From contig CM066991.1 of the NCBI GenBank assembly GCA_033977485.1, positions 31,617,850 through 31,681,849 on the forward strand: DNA of 64,000 bases, written 5' to 3'. The notes below the pieces were generated by a model. The model was not told where the DNA came from. It did not search any database and saw only the letters and a program-made list of their open reading frames with translations. This DNA comes from Hydrangea macrophylla. Lineage: Eukaryota; Streptophyta; Magnoliopsida; Cornales; Hydrangeaceae. This document shows positions 20,990-34,033 of the stretch, in pieces (position 1 is the stretch's first letter; every line of letters begins with the position of its first letter). The position numbers were made by a program, and so were the translations under genes.

Positions 20990-23277
20990 ACTTTTTCTTA
21001 ATCGGACTCGTGGTTGATGATGGGTGTGTATTCTAAAATTGGATTCAGTCTATACTCTAAATCAATAATTTCCACAACATAGGATAATAAGGCTATAAAT
21101 AATGACCGTTAATCATCAGTGCATGTACTCCTCCATCAATGTCCTTTAACTGATAAGATCCACTTTTTAGAACCTTATGGATGATTAATGGCCCTTACTA
21201 GTTAATGGACCATTTACCATATTGGTTATCTTTCTCAGTAATTAGTAAGATCGCTTTCCTCACCAAATCCTCAGTACAAAAAGACTTATCCTTGACCTTT
21301 TGTTGTATGCACAAGTCACCTGAATTTTCTGAATCCATAGCATTCAACCTAACCTTATCCAAGTTCTCTAACTCTATGATCATAGCTTCGGTGTAATCGG
21401 CCAACTCTAACTAGTTCTGCAATACCCTCATGGCTGATCGAACGATAACCTCCATAGTTAAAACAACATCATGACTTTATGTTAGCATAAACGAGTTGCA
21501 CCAATGCTTGTTCACTTAGATGTTCGATAAGCCCAGAGGGCTTCGGACAATAGCTTATCCCATTCTCTAGGATTCTCTTTAACCATCTTTTCAATAATTC
21601 CCTCGATGATTCTATTAGATGATTCGGTCGGACCATTAGTCTGGCATAGTAGGGCATTGGAATTAGAATAGTTATCCCTCTACTTTCTACAACTCCTGAT
21701 GTCTTAGCTCCTGTAATTACTGAACCTTAATCGGTTGTTATAGTTTCAAGTAGGCCAAACCGATGTATGATATATTCATAAATAAACATTATAATTATAG
21801 TTTGAGTCTTTGTGAAGTAATCGGTCGCCACTATTATAAAGTAATGTTTACTTGAAGACGATGGGTGGAGCTTACCGATCAAGTCCATGGTCTATCCTCT
21901 GAATGGCCACAACTTAATAATTGGCTGCAACTCTTTGGCCAAAATTCCCTGGATCGGGACATGTTTCTGACATGCCTGGATTCCCTTAGCATGATCAAGA
22001 ATATCCTTAAGTATTGCCGACAAGTAATAACAGTATTTCAATATTAGCCATTTCATCTTGGTTATGGCCTGGTGATCTCCACAAACTGTTCATGAACTTC
22101 GACCTTAATTTGCATGGCCTATTTCTTACTCAAATACTTTAGGATTATATCATCCCCAATGGCGTTTTTGAATAACTCACCATCTAACAGGATGATTCTC
22201 ACCGCGAATATTTGAGTTTTTTGGTCTACCGTAGCATTTGGATGCTTGAGGTATTCCATAATTAGAGCTCTCCAATCATCTTCTTCCATTAATGTGGAAC
22301 ATGTTTAAATGTATAAACCTCCTTTTGCGACCAAAGGAAGTGTTCTTATCTGAATTTGAACATAACTTGCCTCGATTCAATCCCATCCCGATCCCTATTT
22401 AGCCAACTTATCAGCCTCCCAGTTAGTGGATCTAGAATGTAACCCACAATGATGTCATCCAACTTATCTAACAATTGTTGGGCCACTGCATGGAATGGGC
22501 ATATTTCCCAGCTCGTTAGTTTACATTCACCGGCCAGTTAACTGATGACAAGTCATAAGTATCCTTTGATATGGACCAAGATGCCCCAATCTCAAGGAGT
22601 ATCTCTAGGCCAATAATTAAAGCTACGTATTCGGCCTGATTATTGGAACACTAAAATCAAGCCGAAACACCATCTTTATTTTTTTTTCTTTGGTGACAGT
22701 AATACTATTACAGCACTTGCACCTTCAAAATTCTTAGCTCCATCAAAGATTAGGGTCCAAGGGATCAACGAAACCTTTGGTACACGCAATGGTGGTGCCT
22801 CAGCGTCCATGCTAGTGTCATTGATGATTGTCGGGTGATCGACTAAAAAGTGAGCAATGGCTTGGCCCTTAACCAATTTTTGAGATCGGTACTGTAACAA
22901 AAATTCCATAAGGGCAAAGGACTATTTATTGATTCTACCTCTCATTATTGGTCTAAACAACATATATTTTAACACATCGACTTCACAAATAATATACATA
23001 GAAATGGGCATCATGCATCTTTTTAATTTTTTAGAAGAGAAATATAACCCCAAAAATATTTTCTCAATTGGCGTATAATGCTGCTTGAATGGTGTTAAGA
23101 CCCTACTTAGATAATACACAGCTTGTTCTTTTCCTATTCCATTATCTTAGGCGAGCATACTCATAGAGCATTCAAAAGCAGACATGTAGAGCTTCAAGTT
23201 CTTCTTTTTCTTCGGTGGAATTAGGACGGGAGGCAAGGAAAGATACCTCTTTATGCCATCAAATGCCTGCTGGTGGT
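20990..23277 (-). pseudogene. Tat-like pol pseudogene of E: RNase H, second RNase H, integrase
   Basis: Read from 23277 leftwards. RNase H has YYLSRVLTPFKQHYTPIEK (23119 region) and LFRPIMRGR. The connection KLVKGQAIAHFLVDHP precedes the second, archaeal-type RNase H start WTLIFDGAKNFEGASAVIV (22700-22760), a hallmark of the Tat lineage. Decayed integrase follows (22400-21000), with LMVRPNHLIESSRELLKRWLK (21600s) and the C-terminal EAMIIELENLDKVRLNAM...FCTEDLVRKAIL (21404-21198). Many stops. The frame into the upstream RT is cut by F at 23277/36912. Confidence 0.85.
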
Positions 23278-25709
23278 TGTGGATATCGTAATTTTTCTAC
23301 CTACATCATTTTTCAAAATCATTTTCAAATTCAAATTAAAAAAAAAAGTGAGTCGCCACTTATTTTTTAACAGAAAAATTAAGAAACCATTTTTAAAGCA
23401 AACTGATCTTTTTAGAAACCAGAGATTGACTAGGTCCGGGGATTATGGAATGAGAGAGGTGATACGAACCCGTGCCATGATTTGCATCAAGAGGAAAGAG
23501 CCCGGCGGATTAAAACAACCTCTCTCACCCCATCTCGCGATAGGCCTCTACTCAACATCAGTTTAATCGAAATATTAACTCCTTGTCCTTTCGGGATTAG
23601 CTAAACGAGGTCCAGCATCTAAATGTGCTCTCGACTAATACATATGTGTATATATACATTACAAAAGCATGCCCAAAGGGTGTAAAATTGCTAATGGTGA
23701 AAATAGCATTCAAAACCACATAATTCACTTAGCAAGTAAGATGATATGCAACAAAGGACAAGAAAACTTACCCGGGATCCAGTCGCGATATTAAACGTGT
23801 AATGCATGCAAAAATGAAGATCCTAAGAAAAGGTCTCTAATCACATATACACATAAGGCAAAACCTGATTCTAAGGTGTCGTGCATGGAGTCGAAAATCA
23901 ATAAAATCAAGAAATAAAATAGGCTAAAGAGGGGATTGAGAAACCATAACTTAAATGGCGCTGCAAAACAAAGGTTAGTCCACATACTTTAGAAAGAATG
24001 TTTAATATCAAATAATTATTCCTAAACGTCTAGCTTAATTATATCAAGTGGAAGAAATGATGCAATTATGTATTCTAATACCAATCTATATAGGTGAATG
24101 TGTATGATTACATAGATATGAACAAGAATAAGCTTTTGGATTATTCCTTGGTTTGGATCATTTAGCCTCTGTATTTAAGCTTAAATAATCATTATTAACA
24201 CATGGTTTAAGCCCTAGGTCATGGAAAGATCATTTAGACCATGGTTTGCAAGATATATCAAAATTGTGACAAAATTCTAAAAATTGCTAAGAGCAGATTA
24301 GAACTTCAAAGAAATAAAAAGCATGCTTTCCTTGGTTTGATCTTGATGATTTTTGGACACAAGATACCTCTGTGAGTCTAGTTTTTAATCCAAAAAGAAA
24401 ATCAAAGTTCTAACAGTAGATCTTCGGGAATCAATCAAATACCAGACATCACTCAGAAATTTCCAACTCTCTGTCCAGAGAATTTGTATGATTTTTGAAA
24501 AATAGTAAAAACATCTAAAAGGCTCTAATCCTTTTAGGAGATCTTATTAACACACTAAACTTCATAGAAACAATTATGTGGGGTCATCAATACTTGATTA
24601 GGGTTCTGATTTACTCATTTCAAAAGGGAGTTGCTGTTCTGAAACTCTGGACAGATTGTTGTTGTTATCCAAAACCCATGACCAAACCACTCTTAACCAT
24701 AAAATCTTATTAAAACAAAAATTACAGTGGTGGAAATTTTAGCTTTAGACACTGTCCTGTTGGTTTTAATCAGTTCCAACAGTTTGATGTTTAACTAAAA
24801 ATCCTTGATAAAAGGTGGTCATTGAATTTACTGCACCATTTGTTCAAGTTCATCTTTGTTGGTTAACCCCAACTACTAAACCATGAAGTTGGGCTTAATC
24901 CAAACTGCTTCTCCTACCATTCGATAGTCATTGGAGACTAAGGGCACTGAAACTTGTTGATTTTAATGAAGTATGAAGACTCTTCATAAAACCTCAACAC
25001 AATGAACTTAAACCATGAAGATAGGCTTAGGTTCAAATTATTCCTCCTACCATTTGATGGTCATTGGAGACTAAGGACACTTAGACTTATGGATTTTTAA
25101 TGAAGTATGAAGAAACTTCATAAAACCCCAAGGTAGTGAATTCAAACTATGGTAAAAGCTTGAACCCATTAGCTCAATACACTAATATTAACCTCAATCC
25201 TCTCATGAATCATGAGTTCATAAGAATATTGAGGGATTCTAAACACAAAGATTCAAGTAAGACATTGAATAGTCTTATGAATCTCAATAATATACATAGT
25301 ACAACAAAAAAGGAATCAAAGTTCAAGCAACATCAAACTCCAAGATTTATTTAAACTTTAATCCCAAGGCTATTTGATCCAAACTAATGAAATGAGAGTT
25401 CAATCACAATATATGTGGTGTGTGATGAAATGAGGTAGGAAGAGAGGTTTTGAAAATGTGTAAAAGATCCTAAGTATCTATATTTTGTGATTGAACTTGA
25501 ATGTTAAAGCTAAGTAGTTTAGATCTTACCTCTAATTATCCTCAACTTTTGGTTGCTTTAAGACTCTTCAAGGAGTAATCAAGCTCTTCTTCTTGCTATT
25601 TCTTCCAATTCTCTTTACTACTCTTCTTAATTTAGAAAGTTCTTGGAGGAGAATCGATATTGGGATCCTAACATTCTAATTTTTAAGTCCCTATTAATGG
25701 GATACACAT

Positions 25710-25723
25710 CCTCTATATATAGG
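25710..25723 (-). promoter_or_regulatory. TATA box, left F LTR
   Basis: Minus strand CCTATATATAGAGG, conserved in the right LTR (36369-36382). In solo LTR H the equivalent is CCTATTTAAACAG (52114-52126). Confidence 0.7.
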
Positions 25724-25827
25724 CAATCTTTGGAGGGTTATTTTGAAAAATTTCCAGCCAAAACCCTAATTCTGGCCGCCTTTTGAAGGTATAAACCGAT
25801 CTATTTTAGGATAGGCTGTCAAAAAAA

Positions 25828-26040
25828 TGCGACACTCGGGAGATATCCACGGAACTCAATGAATGCTGTTGCGGCACTCATTGTTTGCCTGAACGACATT
25901 CAAAGAATGCTGCATCGGCACTCGTAGAGTGCCACAGACAACTCCTCGGACTGTCGTTTTTTCGTGAATGTTTAATTTTTTGCGGCACTTAGTGAAACTC
26001 GCAGCATTCACAGAGTGTCGCACGGTATCCCGTGACTGCC
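25828..26040. repeat. CGGCACTCA/TGAGTGCCG palindrome cluster, left F LTR
   Basis: Several degenerate copies of an inverted repeat of type CGGCACTCA...TGAGTGCCG, placed 105-320 bp upstream of the TATA box on the minus strand. The same cluster occurs in the right LTR and in H. Confidence 0.75.
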
Positions 26041-26229
26041 GCAGAATTTACCATATGCCGTTTTTCCTCTATTTTCTCTTTTCTTCTCTTTTTCTTTTTG
26101 TTTTTAATTAAAAGAGCCTTCGGAAGAGCTTGAATCATCTTCGGAAGTCTTGGATTAGTCGGACGCTTGTTGTCATTGGAACTTAGAGGTGATACTCTCC
26201 TGAATTCAACGTGTGGTCAAAATTGGATT

Positions 26230-28275
26230 TGAAAATTCTTTGAGTCTAATCCGACTCCCAAATTTGTGAAATAAAAATTCTTTGAGTCTGATTTGACTCC
26301 TGTATTCTAGAAATTTTGAAAATTCTTTGAGTCCAATTCGACTCCCAATTTTGTGAAATAGAAATTCTTTGAGTGTGATTCGACTCCTATTTTTAGAAAT
26401 TTTGAAAATTTTTTGAGTCTGATTCGACTCCCAATTTTGTGAAATAGAAATTCTTTGAGTCTGATTCGACTCTTATTTTTAGAAATTTTGAAAATTCTTT
26501 GAGTCCGATTCGACTCCCAATTTTGTGATTATGTGTGATTGACTCTCGATTTTGTGAAGTAAAATTTGTTTTGAGTCCGATTGACTCCTAATTTTTGGAA
26601 ATAAGAAATTCTTTGAGTTTGTTTTATTCTGAGTTGCTGAGAAGTAGAAATATGTTTGAAGTCAAATCGACTCCTAATTTTTTTTTTTAAAGTTTTTGAG
26701 TTTGATCGAAATAGAATTTAGTTTGAGTCGAATTGATTCCCATTCTAGCGACTCCCCCCATTAGTACTTTGTGGAAATCCTCGTTAGTCATTTATGGCAT
26801 TTGTGTTAGTCCTCAATGACAACCTCACATTCGCTTTAGTCTTCAGTGATTCTTTAAGTTTTATTCAAACTCCCAATTTTGAAAATTAAAATTCTTTTTG
26901 ACTCGTAATCTGGAAATAGAAATTGATTTGAGTCTGATTGACTCCCAATTTTGAAATGATGAATCAATTTGAGTCTGAATGACTCCTGATTTTAGAAAAA
27001 TAAATTGATTTGAGTCTGATTGACTCTCGGTTTCTGAAAAGATGAATTGATTTGAGTCTGAGTGACTCCTGATTTTAGAAGAATAAATTGATTCGAATCT
27101 GATAAATTGAAAAAAATTGTGTCTGGTTGACTCCCGATTTTAAAATATGATTTGAATTGAGTTTGATTGACTCTGAATTTTCGAATTTGAATTCTAGATT
27201 TTATGAAATTAAATTGAATTAAGACTGTTCGACTTCTGATTTTATGATTTTAAATTAAGCTGAGTTGAACTGACTCCAGATTTTGTGAAATTGAACTCGT
27301 TTGAGTCTGATGGACTCTGGATTTTGAGGAATTGAATTCGTTTGAGTCTGATTAACTCCCGATTTTAGAATTTGAACTAAATTGAGTCTGATTGGCTCCC
27401 AATTTTGTGAAACACAGATTCTTTGAGTCTGATTGACTCCCAATTTTATAACTGAGTCTGATTGACTCTCCATTTTGTGATGTAAAATTTGCTTCGAGTC
27501 CGATTGACTCCTAATTTTCGGAAATAATAAATTCTTTGAGTTCGATTGACTCCTGATTTGATAAAATAGAAATTGTTTTGAGTCGAATTGACTCCGATTT
27601 TAGAAAATTTGAATTCTTTGAGTCCGATTGACTCCTGATTTTGTTGAAATAGAAATTGTTTTAATTCGAATTGACTCCCGACTTAAAAAAAATAAAAAAA
27701 TTTGGATTTTGAGAAATTGAATTCGTTTGAGTCTAATTGACTCCGGAGTTTAGAAATTTGAAATTAAATTGAGTCTGATTGACTATTGATTTTGAAAAAT
27801 TGTATTGAGTATGACTGACTCTCGATTTTAGAATTTAAATAGAATCCAGTCTGACTGACCCCTATTTGAGAAATTGAACTGAATCGAATTAAATTTGAGA
27901 ATTTGAATTGATTAGAGTCCGAATGACTCAGAATTTGAAAAGTTGAATTGATTGGAGTATGACAGACTCTTGATTTTGAAAGAATTGAATTAAGTAAAGT
28001 TTGATTGATTTCTCATCTTGAAAATTAATTTGATTTGAGTCTAATTGACTCGTGATTTTGGAAATTTTGAATCATGATTTTGAGAATTGAATTGATTTGA
28101 GTATGATTAACCTCTGATTTTGGAAGATTGAATTGATTTGAGTCTAATTAACTAATGACTTTGAAAAATTGTAATTAGTTAAGTTTGATTGACTATCGAT
28201 TTTGAACATTTAAGACTAAATTAAAATTGAATGCGATCAACTCCTAGATCTTAGGAGTTTTGATTTGAATTAAGC
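26230..28275. repeat. GAGTC...GACTC tandem array in F
   Basis: About 2 kb of degenerate repeats of roughly 45-60 bp containing tttGAGTC-tgatt-GACTCc, a 5-bp stem with a 5-6 base spacer, separated by AT-rich aattttgtgaaatagaaattc. It is interrupted near 26750-26870 by gttagtcctcaatgac-type sequence. Not coding. Confidence 0.9.
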
Positions 28276-28290
28276 CAATTTGACCTAGTT

Positions 28291-28995
28291 TGAGAATATA
28301 ACAGATTTGCATACTCAGTCCTCGCAACAGATTTGTGTTGACCTCGATTTGAGAATATAACGGATTTATATTCTCGATCCTCGTAATGGATTTACGTTGA
28401 TCAAAGTTTGAGAATCACAACAGATTTGTGTTGACCTCGCTTTAGGAATATAACGGATTTGTATTCTCGATCCTCGTAATGCATTTACATCGATCAAAGT
28501 TGGAGAATGTAACAGATTTGCATTCTCGGTCCTCGCAATGGATTTGTGTTAACCTCGCTTTGGGAATATAACGGATTTATATTCTCGATCCTCGTAACGA
28601 ATTTACGTTGATTAAAGTTTGAGAGTATAACAAATTTGCATTCTCGGTCCTTGCAACGGATTTGTGTTGACCACGCTTTGGGAATATAACAGATTTATAT
28701 TCTCGATCCTCGTAACGGATTTACATTGATCAAAGTTAGAGAATGTAACAGATTTGCGTTCTCAGTCCTCACAATAGATTTATGTTGACCTTACTTTTGG
28801 AATATAACGGATTTATATTCTCGATCCTCGTAACGGATTTACGTTGATCATAGTTGGAGAATGTAACAGATTTGCATTCTCGGTCCTCGCAACGGATTTT
28901 TGTTGACCTCGCTTTGGGAATATAAAGGATTTATATGCTTAATTATTCTCGTAACGGATTTACGATGATCTAAATTTTGGGAATGTTACAGATTT
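28291..28995. repeat. 59-bp half-unit / 118-bp dimeric satellite in F
   Basis: About twelve half-units of about 59 bp alternate between two types. One carries GAATATAA-CGGAT-TTATATTC and CGTAA-CGGAT-TTACG; the other carries gagaatg...cattctc and gcaacggatttgtg. Half-unit starts are near 28293, 28351, 28445, 28503, 28562, 28620, 28680, 28739, 28798, 28857 and 28916. Each contains hairpin-capable inverted repeats with a CGGAT loop. Confidence 0.88.
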
Positions 28996-29057
28996 GCATT
29001 CTTGGTTATTGTATCGACCAGCAATCATCATGAAGAAAGAACATGAGATAGAGCAAA

Positions 29058-29561
29058 CATATCCGACGGGGCCGAAGGGCTGCAGATTTTCAGAGTAAAC
29101 ATACCCGATGGGGTCGAAGGGCTACGAATTTTCATAGTAAACATACCCGATGGGGCCGAAGGGCTGCGGATTTTCAGAGTAAACATATCCGACGGGGCCG
29201 AAGGGTTGTGGATTTTGATAGCAAACATATCCGACGGGGCCGAAGGACTGTGGATTTTCAAAGCAAACATATCTGACGGGGCCGAAGGGCTGCAGATTTT
29301 TAGAGCAAACATATCCGATAGGGCTGAAGGGCTGCGGATTTTCAGAGCAAACATATCCGACGGGGCCGAAGGGCTGCGGATTTTCAAAGTAAACATATCC
29401 GACGAGGCCGAAGGGCTGCGAATTTTCAGAGTGAACATATCCGACGGGGCCAAAGGGCTGTGGATTTTCAGAGTAAACATATCCGACGGGGCCGAATGGT
29501 TGCGAATTTTCAGGGCAAACATATCCGACAGGGTCGAAGGGCTGCAGATTTTTAGAGCAAA
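29058..29561. repeat. 42-bp tandem repeat, 12 exact-length copies
   Basis: Unit catatccgacggggccgaag followed by ggctgcggattttcagagtaaa. Twelve copies with no length variation, 504 bp in total. As 42 is a multiple of three, several frames are open: minus frames give 14-residue repeats (KIRSPSAPSDMFTL or ENPQPFGPVGYVCS) and plus gives RIFRANISDGAEGL. The minus PFGPVGYV frame starts at 29574 and the KIRSPSAPSD frame at 29768. No known domain; coding is unproven. Confidence 0.93.
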
Positions 29562-30119
29562 CACGCATTGACACCGGGGTCTAAGTCGCGAAGCGCAACC
29601 CAGCCAATTGCGATCGTCTAACTGGTCAGGATAGTCATAGATCTTGAAAAGAATCAACCTGATAATCACACACTCTGAACTTTGGAGATACTCATCTCTA
29701 AGTCTAAGTGACCGAGAGCATTGAAGAGCATGAGGTTCAGATTGCATCTGGATATATTGCGATAGCACGATTTTCGAATCACATCATTTATAGAGCATGA
29801 AATTGCATTGACAACCGTCATCGTATGAGTACGTGCATCGCGATAGGATAAGTGCATCCATCCACGTGATTACTTATGCTAATGTGTGTTTATCCCTAGC
29901 CTGAACTACGTCTTGGTCTGATTCACAAAAAGATACGTAGGCAGTTCACCATTGAGCGCGACTAATATGAACCGTTTGCACAACTAATTTTTTTTTTGCA
30001 ACGCATTTTGTTTTTACCTGAATTCGACGGTCTGGTCAAAGGCTTGTCTTCACACAAGCTTCAACATTCACTTGTGACACGCATTGCTCCACAAGCTCTG
30101 TCGAAGAGGGCAAACTGCA
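29562..30119. other. F internal spacer with a tacgtaggca-type motif
   Basis: No gene. It contains gaactacgtcttggtctgatt...gatacgtaggcag at 29903-29944. The same motif recurs in reverse orientation, as gcctacgtatccccgag... and a weaker copy, at 31165-31340. Confidence 0.6.
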
Positions 30120-30490
30120 GACTTAAAGAATTTCTATTTCACAAATTTGGGAGTCGGATTAGACTCAAAGAATTTTAAAAATTTCTAAAAAACAGGAGTC
30201 AAATCAGACTCAAAGAATTTTTATTGCCAAAATTTGGGAGTCAAATTAGACTCAAAACATTTCAAATTTGCTAACAGAGATTGTCATAGAAGACTGACAG
30301 GGATTGTCATTGAGGCCTAACAGATTACCGTAAAGAAGCTGCCATTGAGGACTAACGCTGATTTCGGAGTCTCCTCGTTCTCACATCGAACTCAAAGAAT
30401 TGATTTCAGAAAAGTTCGGGAGTCCACAAACTCATGAGGTTGATTTTTTTTCAAAATTCGGGGAGTTTTGAGACTCAAAGAATTTTGACA
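30120..30490. repeat. Inverted copy of the GAGTC array in F
   Basis: This is the reverse complement of the start of the 26230 array: ggagtcggattagactc here matches gagtctaatccgactcc at 26249-26265. Reverse copies of gttagtcctcaatgac also occur. The pair 26230-26880 and 30120-30490 forms an imperfect inverted repeat about 3.3 kb apart. Confidence 0.8.
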
Positions 30491-33400
30491 GAGTTGATAG
30501 AAAGAATGATTTTCTACATTTACGGACCTTTGGAAGAAACACATCGATCTTGTCAAAAGAAGGAAGTCACCTTTGCTGCTTGTCTTGGACTTATATCATC
30601 ACTTTAGCATTATGTTGTGATAGCATTTGAAACCTCTGCTCGTATTGCTCTTGGGATGCTCGTGGAGACTTGTCAAATCATTATTCATCATTTTAAACCC
30701 ACACAACTGAGACCATTTATTGACTCATCAAAGGGGGACAGACTTGACAAAGCAAATTACACAAGATGACTGACTCAAATTCTGTATTATTACGAATCAA
30801 TGTGCTTTAATCGTGAATAATATATCATCTCATTGTTTATTCATCAATTTACAAATTATAGTGCTTTGCTAATAAATCTAAATTTCCCCTTTTGATTTAG
30901 CAAATTCTTTGCCCATCTAGAATGTGCTTTACATTAGTGCTTTAGCTTGTACAATGAAAGGCACTCTATTTCAATCTTTTCAAAACAAACTCATTTTCTT
31001 GAGAACTTGCCTCAGGCATAGAGGGCTTTTGGCAAACAAAGTTTGCCCCTAGTTTGAAAGAGACTCGGGGGCTTTCTTTTATGATAAAAGGGGTTTTTAG
31101 CAAACGAAATTTTCCCCCAGTCTGGAATGAGGGATCTACAGGTGCAAACGATATTGCTAGTATTTTTCGGACTGAGAACCAAGTGAAGCTCGCCTACTTA
31201 TTTCCGAATGGGAATCCAGGTCCAAAGTAGTTCGGCTAAAGTTTGAAAGAAAGTGCCAAATCATAGCAAAGGTGACGACCGAACCGAACAGGTTGCCTAC
31301 GTATCCCCGAGTGAAAATCAGGTCGAGCGTAGTTCAAGTACTCTGGAGGTTTTGAAAGAATTAGGCTCCAAAAATTGTTGGGCTTTTCGGGCCATGTTTT
31401 CATTTGAGTTCAATGAATGCTGTTTCTGAAATGGGTCGCTTGTGGTAACCTTTGAACTGGATGATGAGAACATGGACTACTTTTACCTTTTATTTTCTTC
31501 TTTTGTTTTCTTTTCTTCTTTTTTCCTTTTCTTTTCTTTTTGTTTGTGGCGGTAGATTTTTTTCACCTTTTCACTAGCCAGTCTATCTTTACAACTCTCG
31601 TAACACATCATGTTTTAATCATACTCTCTCATACTCACAAAGTAGTATCAACCCTTCAAATCACTTTTTATCATTTTCAAAGATATCTCTGCATTGTTTT
31701 AGGCCCACTTAGCCATTGAGGCTTCCACAAAATTTTGATACTAATTGATACTTTCAAATCTCTCTTTTCATTTCCAATTTCTTTTCTTTTTTGAGAACAC
31801 AGAGCCTTGAGATAATTCATGTACCAATGATGTACTTTGAACTGCTAAAAAAAAATCTCGATCTTTTTCATTCTCCACCTTTTGTTTTCTCTTTCTTTTC
31901 TTTTTTCTATCTCACTATCTCTTATTCTCTTCATTATTTTGACTGCATAGGATTCAGATTTTGAAATCAACACGCATCTTTATTTTTGCTCTAACTTTGG
32001 CCTAGGCGCCCTTTTGGGTTTTCATCCTAGCGAGCTTCTTTTTTTCTCTCATTTTTTTGTTTGAAGAAAAAGTTCATTTAAAACATCTATCTACCATCAA
32101 AGACCAAGTTTATGGCTTTGGACCATGGGCTCATCCTTTAGGCTTGGTATTTAGGAGAAGGGGATGGTAAGCAAGCCTCAAGTCCCAAGTTTATCTTTCC
32201 AAGATTGAGCGAGAGCATCTTTAAATTCTAAAAGTAAAGCTAATCAATTCTCTACTGTTCTTTGGATTTGGCACAAAATTTGCCTTGTTCACTTGGGGAT
32301 TCTTTTCAATGCAAAGATTTATTAACAAAGATTTTCCATGATCGAGAAAAAAAAAGTCATTTCCCCCCCCCCCTTTTTTGGCTTAATGATCCATACATTC
32401 ACGACTTGGCACACTGTATCAATCAGAATGAGATTTTACTCAACTAGCAGCAAATTATACTCCCTAACTCGATTGATTCGATGAAGACTTGACAATAAAC
32501 TCGATAACAGACTAAATTGAAGACTCGACTAGACTTGACATTTGACTCTAACTTAGACATGAGTCGATTACAAAAATTGGACTAGACTCAACTTTGGTCT
32601 CGAATGGAGTGTCACAGATGATCTTCAATTTATTATATTTTCAAGAGCATCCACAATTGCTTCAATAGCAGTATTCACAAACATTATCACCTCATTAGCA
32701 TCATTTGAACCTTCGGGTTCGCCACTCGTGTTTGCAGAAATATTATTCGTTCCTACGACCAATTTCTCAGTTAAGTGGCCCTTCTTCGAATCACTAGGCT
32801 CCATAAAATAATCAACCTCAACATAATCCTTTTCATTATCTTCTCTCTTCTAACTAATCTCACGCTTGCACTGCTAACCCAAACTGTTCTGGGTTTGATG
32901 CTACCTCGCTTATAGTCATGTTTCTTTTTTTAATCAATTTTGTTAATTTTTTTTCACATTTTCTTTTACAAATGCTTAGTGAAATGTTCATGAACGGTTC
33001 ATATGTCACACGGATGCAATGCATGTGTGTGTGTGTGTGCCTGTTCTACATGCCAAAGAAACAAAAAATCTAATCCTAACACATAAAACACATAAGCACA
33101 TAAAATCCTCATTCATGTCAAATGCGCCAATTTCACCTCTCTTAGTGATCCTCAATACCCTTTCAAAGGTTAATTATTCAAAACTTTTCGAAATTCATTT
33201 GAAAAGCATTTCTTCAAAAAAACAATTCTCAAAATTTTTGGATTTTTCCTTAGAAGATGATCATGTGAAAATATATTTTAACAAAGATTATCATGGGGCT
33301 TTAATTAAAAGGTGAGCTCCAAAGATTTTGAAAGTGTGATTTTCCAAAAAAACCTTGGGGTAAAGATGGCAAAAAAATCTTGTTCGCTTACAAATATGGA

Positions 33401-34008
33401 TTTAAAATTCTCTTGGTAGAAGGGTCACATGATCAGATTATCACCATACTTTTCATGAATTCGGATACATACAAGGTGAATGATACTTAGCTAATAAAAT
33501 ATAGGAGATGTAATCTTACAATCAAGATTCAGCATGTTCCCAAATGTCGTGAGACATAAGAAGGAATTTGTTAAAAGATAATTAGACAATTACACATCCT
33601 ACATCAAACAAGCATTGTCATCATCTCCAGTAATCATACAAAACTCCCTAGCATATAATCCAAATTAAGAATTGATTTTCTAAGATTGAAAGGTTCTATA
33701 GAAGCTACCATGTAAAGGATAGGTTTTGGTCAAATAAGGGACCCTTGACACATATCCGATAGGATGCTTCATATACCAAATCATGGTACGAGATCAAGGG
33801 TGATCACACAGTCCCATGATAACTTGATCAACCGGGTCACCCTGAGTCTCCAAGGTCATAGTTCCATGCAATCGACTAGCGAGACATGCAAGTGAAATGC
33901 AACAGGCATACAAATATTAATTAATTTGATAAAAAAGGATGCTTTCAAGTGTAATCCTCGAGTGAACCCAAAATCAAGAAATCTTGGTCTGCGAAATCGG
34001 AGATTTTG
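30491..34008. other. Remaining F internal region, no gene recognised
   Basis: 3.5 kb of non-coding sequence. It has two reverse copies of the tacgtaggca-type motif (31165-31340), C/T-rich tracts (31480-31560, 31780-31920), an 11-base poly-C run near 32365 and a short GT run near 33025. ORFs up to 98 codons have no recognisable domain. Confidence 0.6.
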
Positions 34009-34033
34009 GGTTCGATCCTCAGCAGAGTCGCCA
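34009..34033 (-). other. Primer binding site of F
   Basis: Minus strand TGGCGACTCTGCTGAGGATC and on into the T-arm, complementary to a tRNA 3' end including CCA. The complement is about 25 bases long. The TGGCGACTC class is that of Ogre/Tat elements (tRNA-Arg, from memory). It lies three bases from the LTR end at 34037. Confidence 0.82.

Larger units (their letters stand above)
23278..26229 (-). repeat. 3' LTR of element F (about 2.95 kb, lacking its outer U3 end)
   Basis: It matches the right LTR over its length, with small indels. At 26229 the match stops in ggtcaaaattgg; the final ggtgtctaca present in the right LTR and in solo LTR H is absent. No polypurine tract is seen beyond it. This end is a rearrangement breakpoint. 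Confidence 0.85.

Noticed and set aside
34009..34033. tRNA gene fragment
   Set aside because: It is the primer binding site of F: only the tRNA 3' end is present and it abuts the LTR.
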